Source of the DNA: Candidatus Borrarchaeota archaeon
GTDB lineage: Archaea > Asgardarchaeota > Sifarchaeia > Borrarchaeales > Borrarchaeaceae
Assembly: GCA_016840645.1 (NCBI GenBank)
Contig: JAEORY010000093.1
Location: 1-10,975 of the forward strand
Length of the DNA stretch: 10,975 nucleotides
Direction: 5' to 3'
The notes beneath the pieces were generated by a model. The model made no database searches. It was not told the DNA's origin and saw only the letters and a list, made by a program, of their open reading frames with translations. The position numbers and the translations under genes are program-made. This document shows, piece by piece, positions 6,456 to 10,975 of the stretch. How positions within the stretch are numbered: the first letter of the stretch is position 1; each line of letters opens with the position of its first letter.

Positions 6456-7328
6456 TCAACCCATCACGCTTTGTTTTCCAGCATCATCATAGAGCTGATT
6501 AAAATAATCAATTGCGGGGCGGATTAACTGTTGGTCTTTAGTAATAATACCTGCTTCATGTAGAACAGTCATAGACCGTTCTACCAGATTTGCTGAACCT
6601 AAGTACATTTTAATTTCATCTGATATAATCAGTTTCGAATGTAAATATGGGTTTGTTTCAATCAAAAATCGTTCTTTCTTTAAACCAGTCAGAATTTTCT
6701 GATGTTCTAAATCATTCTTTGCTGCTTTCCTTGTTAAAATCAAAATTTCGACACGCTTCTCTTTAAGAGTGACTAATTGTTGTTTTAAATCAAGTATATC
6801 GTTAATCCAAGGGGAACAAATCCATAATTTTTTTTCCGCATCACAGATTAATTTCATAAGCGCATCTGGTAATTGTTCATCTTTGAAGAAATGGGAAAGA
6901 GGTTCCTTACTGGATTTATCTTTTATTTGGGCTTTTTCCTCTTGTTCACTAAGTTTCTTCTTTTTAGACATATTATTATAATTCTCTCTGACAACTTCCA
7001 TGTCCATTAAGATCATGGTAGAGTCAATAAATAGTTCTGAATCATAATCACTAGAGGCTTTCTTAATACCACGGTTAGCAATATCAGATACGCGATAAAT
7101 AAAATAATTAAGTTGTTTTAACGATATGGAACACTGTTTATTCTTTTTATCACGATTCCAAATTTTATACAGACTTTCAGAGATTTCTTTGATCTCTTTA
7201 TACCGATCTATGTCATACTCGTTTCCGGAGTAAGTTAAGCCTTCCTTAGCAATGTAGTAAAGGGAATTTGCCCAGCGTTTCAGCTGTGTTGCTCTTAGAA
7301 AGACCTTCTCTTTAGTTTCCTTGGTCAT
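6456..7328 (-). CDS. Phospholipase-D superfamily protein, single HKD motif
   Basis: This 290-residue protein starts at ATG 7328, five bases after GGAG. Residues 1-125 are helical and charged, ending in a lysine-rich stretch (SKKKKLSEQEEK). Residues about 145-285 form one PLD-like domain: strand KLWICSPWI (167-175), RVEILILTR (192-200), the catalytic HSKLIISD (H230, K232, D237) and GSAN (244-247). Single-HKD enzymes of this superfamily act as dimers and are usually nucleases (Nuc/BfiI type) or phosphodiesterases. The lack of a signal peptide makes a cytoplasmic nucleic-acid substrate more likely than a lipid. The N-terminal region is unknown to me and may bring in substrate or partners. The gene seems to stand alone with its own promoter near 7360. 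No restriction or toxin partner is visible next to it. Confidence 0.72.
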   Translation of the reverse strand: MTKETKEKVFLRATQLKRWANSLYYIAKEGLTYSGNEYDIDRYKEIKEISESLYKIWNRDKKNKQCSISLKQLNYFIYRVSDIANRGIKKASSDYDSELFIDSTMILMDMEVVRENYNNMSKKKKLSEQEEKAQIKDKSSKEPLSHFFKDEQLPDALMKLICDAEKKLWICSPWINDILDLKQQLVTLKEKRVEILILTRKAAKNDLEHQKILTGLKKERFLIETNPYLHSKLIISDEIKMYLGSANLVERSMTVLHEAGIITKDQQLIRPAIDYFNQLYDDAGKQSVMG

Positions 7329-7354
7329 TGTAACTCCAAGTTAAATCTGGTCAA

Positions 7355-7370
7355 AGCCTATAAAAATTTT
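7355..7370 (-). promoter_or_regulatory. TATA-box promoter of the PLD gene
   Basis: The minus strand reads AAAATTTTTATAGGC, with a TATA-like TTTTTATAGG about 30 bases before the ATG at 7328. Transcription would begin just upstream of the GGAG ribosome-binding site, giving a very short leader. Confidence 0.4.
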
Positions 7371-7617
7371 TTGATAACCTGGAAAAATGATGATTAAGAA
7401 TTTTATGATGAAAGGCATTTTTCTTAACATTCCTGTAAAAATCGAAAACCTTTCAAATTTGAGAATCTCTCCGAAACATAAGTAAACCTTGAACGCTTTC
7501 ATCGGACAAATCTCAAAGATGTCAAAAACCTTGATAATGCTTCAATCAAATCGGTTAAGAAAATGGTCAAGTCCCCCTCCTCTTAATCTTACTTGCGCTC
7601 ATTATTCTTTTAAGTGA

Positions 7618-7632
7618 GAAGATTTATAAAAT
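7618..7632 (+). promoter_or_regulatory. TATA-box promoter of tRNA-Asn
   Basis: The element GATTTATAAAATATT, preceded by the purine-rich GTGAGAA (BRE-like), lies about 35-40 bases upstream of the tRNA 5' end at 7664. This is standard archaeal spacing. Confidence 0.55.
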
Positions 7633-7663
7633 ATTCAGGAAAACATAATGTCGTCGTCAAAGT

Positions 7664-7753
7664 GCCGCCGTAGCTCAGTTGGTAGAGTGACGGGCTGTTA
7701 ACATACCCTTGGCAGTTACCCGCTGGTCGAAGGTTCGAGTCCTTCCGGCGGCG
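7664..7753 (+). tRNA. tRNA-Asn(GUU) with a 17-nt intron at 37/38
   Basis: The acceptor GCCGCCG/CGGCGGC has discriminator G and encoded CCA (7754-7756). The D-arm is GCTC/GAGT with loop AGTTGGTA, and the T-arm is GAAGG/CCTTC with loop TTCGAGT. The anticodon loop CUGUUAA gives GUU. The intron (7701-7717, 17 nt) sits after A37. Its BHB helix is CTGT/GCAG with bulges TA^A and TT^A, and only two base pairs (CA/TG) close the tiny intron loop. The spliced tRNA is 73 nt. Pair 27-43 is an A-C mismatch, an unusual flaw in an otherwise regular stem. Confidence 0.95.
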
Positions 7754-7756
7754 CCA

Positions 7757-7770
7757 TACTCTTTTTGCAC
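7757..7770 (+). terminator. T-run terminator after tRNA-Asn
   Basis: TACTCTTTTTGC follows the CCA end directly. A five-T run right after a tRNA is a typical archaeal (and Pol III-like) stop signal. Confidence 0.4.
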
Positions 7771-7879
7771 GAAATCTATTAGTCAAATCGAACTTTAGAA
7801 TGTTGCTACAAATTACGAAAGAATTTTATGTAGCTTGCCCCTCAAAACGTAGTATAAACTCTAAAAAAGTGAGATAATT

Positions 7880-8845
7880 TTGGCGCTAAAAAATAAGAGT
7901 GTATTGGTAACCGGTGGCTGTGGATTTATAGGAAGTCATTTAGTAGACCGTTTAATAGAATTAGAAAATGAAGTTACTGTTGTAGATAATCTTTCTGCCT
8001 CAACCATGGAATATATTGAAAGACACATGAATAACAAAGATTTTAAATTCGTACGAGGAGATATAAGAGAAAAGATGGTGTTACAGGAGAATTGTGCTGG
8101 CAAAGATGCGATATTTCATTTTGCAGCAAATCCCGATGTCAAATTGAGCGTAAACGAGCCTTACATGGATTTTTCGATAAATGTCATTGGGACAATGAAC
8201 CTTCTTGAAGCAATGAGATTAAATGACGTAGGACTGATAGTGTTTGCATCATCTGGGGGGACGATTTACGGGGACGTGGAGGTCTATCCAACTCCAGAGA
8301 GTCATATAATGAAGCCAATAAGTGTATATGGTGCATCAAAAGCAACATGTGAGCTGTACATCTCAGCTTATAGCGAGTGTTATAACATGAAAGGTGTTTC
8401 ACTTAGATACGCTAACATATATGGACCTAGATCGATACATGGAGTCATGCATGATTTTTTCTGGAAGTTAAAGAAAAATCCTAGCGAATTGGAGATTCTT
8501 GGTGATGGCAAGCAGAATAAAAGTTATATGTATATCTCAGACTGCATTACAGCGACCATGATGTGTGCTGAATATATAATCAACAGCGAAATGAACTATG
8601 ATGCATTTAATGTAGGTGTCAGTGATCAAATTGAAGTGAAAAAGATAGCAGATATAATTGCTGACGAACTTAAGTTGGACGATGTGCAATTTTCCTATAC
8701 TGGTGGGAAAAAAGGATGGAAAGGAGATGTACACAGGATGCTATTGGACATCACGAAACTAGAAACATTAGGCTGGAAATCAGAAGTGAAATTAGAAGAC
8801 GGAATTAGAATGTACATTCGCTGGCTACAAGAGATGTTCGGTTGA
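7880..8845 (+). CDS. NAD-dependent epimerase/dehydratase (UDP-glucose 4-epimerase family)
   Basis: This 321-residue extended short-chain dehydrogenase is of usual family length. The Rossmann motif is TGGCGFIGSH (residues 11-20), and D36 (VVDN) would bind the adenine ribose and favour NAD. GDIRE (60-64) and FHFAANPDV (89-97) are the next cofactor contacts. SSGGTIYG (124-131) precedes the catalytic Y150 and K154 (YGASK). RYANIYGPR is the typical substrate-binding loop, and GDGKQNKSYMYISD is the usual C-terminal signature. It probably interconverts nucleotide-sugar epimers such as UDP-Glc/UDP-Gal; the exact sugar is not readable. The start is TTG, with GTGAG about seven bases upstream and no ATG in frame nearby. 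It stands alone after tRNA-Asn and ends 2 nt before the convergent KH gene. It may feed sugars to the glycosyltransferases at 328-4259. Confidence 0.88.
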   Translation: MALKNKSVLVTGGCGFIGSHLVDRLIELENEVTVVDNLSASTMEYIERHMNNKDFKFVRGDIREKMVLQENCAGKDAIFHFAANPDVKLSVNEPYMDFSINVIGTMNLLEAMRLNDVGLIVFASSGGTIYGDVEVYPTPESHIMKPISVYGASKATCELYISAYSECYNMKGVSLRYANIYGPRSIHGVMHDFFWKLKKNPSELEILGDGKQNKSYMYISDCITATMMCAEYIINSEMNYDAFNVGVSDQIEVKKIADIIADELKLDDVQFSYTGGKKGWKGDVHRMLLDITKLETLGWKSEVKLEDGIRMYIRWLQEMFG

Positions 8846-8847
8846 TT

Positions 8848-9429
8848 TTAGAGGTTAAAATCAGATGCAGGTTTCCAAAGAGACAGTTCCGCCTTTTTCA
8901 ACTCCCTTTGTTTACGATCTAAGAAGGAATACACCGATTTATGGCTCACACCTTTTAAAAGCATTTGAACAGCATCTTTAGCGGTCTTGACTCGCTCAAG
9001 AGTACCGATGATACTTACTGAATGACCGTAGATACTGATAGATGTCCCAGTAAATTCTTCCATAATTCTTCTTGTTTTTCCATGTTCGCCAATAAGGCGT
9101 CCTCGGATACGTTTAAGTGCTTTTGGTGTATTGGCCGATTGGTCTAAAAAGATAATTTCTAGGATCATATCCTCATCAAAGAGTTTAAAAGCACGTTTAG
9201 GAGAAAAGCCACGCCCCATTGCAAGGACAATATCTCGAGCACGCCATACAGCAAGTGGATCCTCTGTTTGCGGAGTAGATTCAACAAGGACGGCTCCATC
9301 TTCACTATCGATTGTGATTTTCGTGTGAGTAACATCTTCTACATGTTTTTTTGTTTCACCATTCGTTCCAATGCAAACAGCAATTCTTTCGAGGGGTATT
9401 TTTGTCCGCATAGTCCCATAGATAGCCAT
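8848..9429 (-). CDS. Archaeal two-KH-domain RNA-binding protein (Dim2/Pno1-like)
   Basis: This 193-residue protein matches the universal archaeal Dim2/Pno1-like family. KH domain 1 has IGTNGETK (GxxG near 21-24). A linker with GRGFSPKRAFKLF is diagnostic of this family. KH domain 2 has RGRLIGEHGKTRRIMEEFTG (GxxG near 114-117). Pno1/Dim2 binds the 3' region of small-subunit rRNA during late 40S/30S maturation, and in archaea is thought to act with RIO1 on the 16S 3' end. The longest frame starts at GTG 9438, but that GTG is part of a textbook AGGTGATC Shine-Dalgarno site. The ATG three bases later at 9429 is the true start. Last gene of the aIF1A-RIO1-KH operon, 22 nt after RIO1. The C-terminal 30 residues are charged and helical. 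Confidence 0.9.
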   Translation of the reverse strand: MAIYGTMRTKIPLERIAVCIGTNGETKKHVEDVTHTKITIDSEDGAVLVESTPQTEDPLAVWRARDIVLAMGRGFSPKRAFKLFDEDMILEIIFLDQSANTPKALKRIRGRLIGEHGKTRRIMEEFTGTSISIYGHSVSIIGTLERVKTAKDAVQMLLKGVSHKSVYSFLDRKQRELKKAELSLWKPASDFNL

Positions 9430-9451
9430 TTCGATCACCTAAAGAGGAACT

Positions 9452-10237
9452 TCATTTTTCTTTAATGATTTCATCAAAAATCTCCTTTGGGAGAGGAGTT
9501 GAAATACCTAGTTTATCGAAGAAGGTAACGATTGTTCGAATATCTCGAAGGAGGAAATTCTTTGCATGAGGATGGTGAAGAAGAACACCTTGGGAGATGT
9601 CAATCAAAACAGGCTCATTTTGGTGCAGCAGGATATTATATTCGCTTAAATCTGCATGAACCAGTTTTGCCTGATGATATAAGCGGTAAATAGATTCAAG
9701 TATTTGATGAAATACCTTTTCTGGGTTTTCTGGTGGAATATCTTTCATTCGAGGTGCAGGCATACCATCAATACCGATAAATTCCATTACTAAGACGTTA
9801 TTTCTCACTTCAATAGGGGAAGGCACTCTAACCTCGCATGATTCGGCTAGTTTCAAATTCTTAAATTCTTTTAAAGTCCAAAGAAATGTAATTGATCGAG
9901 CATCCTTTCTTCTCAATTTAAAACGTTGATCACCTTCAATATATGGCAAAGCATATTTTCTGAATTCAGACTGAGTCCGAAAAATCTTGACGGCAAGGTC
10001 CACATCATTGGAATCCTTTGCATAATAAACATTAGCTTCTTTTCCTGTGGAAACTATTCCCACAAATCGCTTAAGGACACCCTTCCGAATCAGTTTATCA
10101 AGAGTAAGGACAGTTGCTTTGTCAAATACAGATTCAACAACCTTTAAGTCATCAGAATCTTTATCTCTGATCCTCCGTTTATCAATCTTATCTTTTTCTA
10201 AACGATCAACCTCATCGTGGGCAACGCGCTCTGGCAC
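9452..10237 (-). CDS. rio1: RIO1-type atypical serine protein kinase/ATPase
   Basis: This 261-residue RIO1 family kinase has the flexible nucleotide loop STGKEANVY (63-71), the catalytic lysine in LAVKIF (K84) and the hinge VLVMEFIG. The catalytic loop is LVHADLSEYNILL (D196, N201) and the metal-binding aspartate lies in LIDISQGV (D213, the DFG equivalent). The C-terminal RDIRTIVTFF is also typical. All key residues are present. RIO1 drives the last steps of small-subunit maturation by ATP hydrolysis on pre-30S/40S particles. Flanking aIF1A and the KH protein make this a ribosome-maturation operon. The frame opens at GTG 10249, but GGTGGGTGG there looks like the ribosome-binding site. GTG 10237, four bases later, is the probable start; the upstream one would add only four residues. 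The N-terminal 40 residues are very charged. Confidence 0.92.
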   Translation of the reverse strand: MPERVAHDEVDRLEKDKIDKRRIRDKDSDDLKVVESVFDKATVLTLDKLIRKGVLKRFVGIVSTGKEANVYYAKDSNDVDLAVKIFRTQSEFRKYALPYIEGDQRFKLRRKDARSITFLWTLKEFKNLKLAESCEVRVPSPIEVRNNVLVMEFIGIDGMPAPRMKDIPPENPEKVFHQILESIYRLYHQAKLVHADLSEYNILLHQNEPVLIDISQGVLLHHPHAKNFLLRDIRTIVTFFDKLGISTPLPKEIFDEIIKEK

Positions 10238-10255
10238 AATTCCACCCACCTATAA

Positions 10256-10612
10256 CTATAAATCAAGATATCCTCGTTCTTCTAGAAATCTTACCTGTCC
10301 AGGATTATATCGCCAAATGATATCAGCTTTTGCATCCTGAAAGTCCCATGGAGTCACGAGGACTACATCTTCTGCTCGAATCCAGACGCGTTTTCTCATC
10401 CGTCCGGGTATTCTACAAGTTCGGGTGATCCCGTCTGTACATTTTACAACTACTCTGTCGTCCCCTAAGAGGCGGGTAACGATTCCTAGAAGTTCGCCTT
10501 CGTCAGGCAGACGAACCCGACGGACAGCATAATCTTGTGGACCGACATTCTTCTTTCCTTTTCCTTTACCTTTTCCTTTACCTTTTCCTTTACCTTTTTT
10601 CTTCTTAGACAA
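10256..10612 (-). CDS. eif1A: Translation initiation factor aIF1A with Lys-Gly repeat tail
   Basis: This 118-residue OB-fold factor, homologous to eIF1A and bacterial IF1, binds the A site of the small subunit during start-codon selection. The OB core covers about 30-95: EGELLGIVTRLLGDDRVVV, then RTCRIPGRMRKRVWI. VLVTPWDFQDAKADIIWRY and the helical tail QVRFLEERGYL follow. These are all standard for archaeal/eukaryotic 1A. The N-terminus is an unusual run of alternating Lys-Gly (residues about 3-20), encoded by a tandem 12-bp repeat. The start is TTG 10612, six bases after GGAGG, giving MSKKKKGKG; the frame opens at an earlier TTG (10627) that lacks its own site. RIO1 follows after 18 nt in the same operon. 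Confidence 0.95.
   Translation of the reverse strand: MSKKKKGKGKGKGKGKGKGKKNVGPQDYAVRRVRLPDEGELLGIVTRLLGDDRVVVKCTDGITRTCRIPGRMRKRVWIRAEDVVLVTPWDFQDAKADIIWRYNPGQVRFLEERGYLDL
10557..10592 (-). repeat. Three tandem copies of a 12-bp unit encoding Lys-Gly
   Basis: On the plus strand CCTTTTCCTTTA occurs three times without change (10557-10568, 10569-10580, 10581-10592), with partial copies on both sides. On the coding strand each unit gives Lys-Gly-Lys-Gly. The identical codons suggest recent expansion by slippage, so length may vary between strains. Confidence 0.9.
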
Positions 10613-10723
10613 ACAATTCCTCCACAAACAACATTTTTGTAATTACATGTTATCTCAGTGAGTTGATCTATTCAGATTGATTAACTTCAATGAAATAATG
10701 AATTAAGACAATTTCATCCGTTA

Positions 10724-10738
10724 AGTTTTATATAATTA
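10724..10738 (-). promoter_or_regulatory. Possible TATA-box promoter of the aIF1A operon
   Basis: The minus strand reads AATTATATAAAACTTAA, a strong TATA-like element, but about 115 bases upstream of the TTG start of aIF1A. The leader would be about 90 nt. The element is nearly symmetrical, so its direction is not certain. Confidence 0.35.
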
Positions 10739-10779
10739 CCGCGCTAGAAAAACCACATTTGTGCGATGATAAGAACACA

Positions 10780-10975
10780 AATTTTAACGTGATCGGCAGG
10801 AAGTCCCCTTCCGAAAGCTGGGGGATGAAAGCCGCTAGCTTTATATAGTTTTTCGGTGATAGATCTTTTCGGTATGGTGCTGTAATCCACACCCGCAATT
10901 CCCCGACTGGGGTGAAGGTATATCCTCCCATAAGCGACCAGTCAGCATGATGACAGGGGTAAGCGTTAGGAAGCC
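10780..10975 (-). mobile_element. Probable 3' end of an IS200/IS605-type tnpB element, cut by the window edge
   Basis: One minus-strand frame is open from the window edge and includes CHHADW, then GGYTFTPVGELRVW (about 10931-10890), then LAAFIPQLSEGDFLP (10845-10801). This resembles the tail of archaeal TnpB proteins, where a Zn-ribbon and HADxNAA-type motif are followed by a variable proline-rich end. The expected NAA after HAD is missing here. The DNA under the last part (GCTTTCATCCCC then GGGGACTTCC) with a GGAAG-TCCC-CTTCC hairpin (10799-10812) has the look of an IS200/IS605 right end, where TnpB C-terminal codons overlap the guide-RNA scaffold. The frame stays open past the hairpin to 10728, so the original stop may be lost. 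Degenerate or truncated copy is my reading; confidence is limited because most of the element is outside the window. Confidence 0.42.

Larger units (their letters stand above)
7329..7663. other. Divergent intergenic region between PLD gene and tRNA-Asn
   Basis: About 335 bases with promoters at both ends, one for the minus-strand PLD gene and one for plus-strand tRNA-Asn, and no supported gene between them. The middle is AT-rich. Two ATGATGA heptamers (7387-7393 and 7405-7411) look like C boxes, but no CTGA D box follows at a suitable distance. Confidence 0.45.

Noticed and set aside
7387..7411. Two ATGATGA heptamers as C boxes of a C/D-box guide RNA
   Set aside because: No CTGA D box or C'/D' pair follows within the usual 50-70 nt, and the heptamer is easily found by chance in AT-rich DNA.
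10799..10850. SRP RNA or RNase P RNA fragment suggested by the GGAAGTCC-like segment
   Set aside because: The conserved SRP helix 8 (GGAAGGGAGCA-like) and RNase P P4 partner strands are absent. The IS200/IS605 right-end reading explains the segment better.
1..10975. CRISPR array or other dispersed direct repeats
   Set aside because: No regularly spaced repeat was seen. The only tandem repeat is the 12-bp unit inside aIF1A.

Overview
The window is from an archaeon. The supporting features are five tRNA genes, four of them interrupted by introns with bulge-helix-bulge (BHB) splice motifs, TATA-box promoters, AGGTGATC-type Shine-Dalgarno sites, and the archaeal gene run aIF1A - RIO1 kinase - two-KH-domain protein. 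A protein whose N-terminal third looks like a eukaryote-type longin domain suggests the Asgard lineage. That placement is inference; other deep archaeal groups are possible. No alignment or profile search was run, so family assignments rest on motifs and remembered consensus.

Layout. 1-327 has no gene, only a terminator-like hairpin with a T-run. 328-4259 (minus) is a three-gene unit: a large membrane protein, a 64-residue soluble protein and a second large membrane protein. Both membrane proteins look like GT-C-fold glycosyltransferases and probably act in cell-envelope or N-linked glycan assembly. 4507-5168 (minus) is a tRNA cluster transcribed in the order Glu(UUC), Leu(UAG), His(GUG), Ala(UGC). 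Glu is uninterrupted. Leu has a canonical 37/38 intron, a T-loop intron and an extra insertion in the variable arm. His has an intron between positions 9 and 10. Ala has one intron in the D-arm and one in the T-arm. 5345-6163 (minus) is the longin-like protein and 6456-7328 (minus) a single-HKD phospholipase-D-family protein. 7664-7753 (plus) is tRNA-Asn(GUU) with a 17-nt intron. 7880-8845 (plus) is an NAD-dependent sugar-nucleotide epimerase, ending 2 nt from the convergent KH gene. 8848-10612 (minus) is the aIF1A - RIO1 - KH operon for translation initiation and small-subunit maturation. The right edge (about 10790-10975, minus) looks like the 3' end of an IS200/IS605-type tnpB element cut by the window boundary.

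Functional themes are translation (tRNAs, aIF1A, RIO1, KH protein) and surface glycosylation (two GT-C enzymes, plus an epimerase that could supply activated sugar). The most notable content is the density of non-canonical tRNA introns, followed by the longin-like protein. Several genes start at TTG or GTG, or at an ATG inside the longest ORF; Shine-Dalgarno placement was used to choose those starts.
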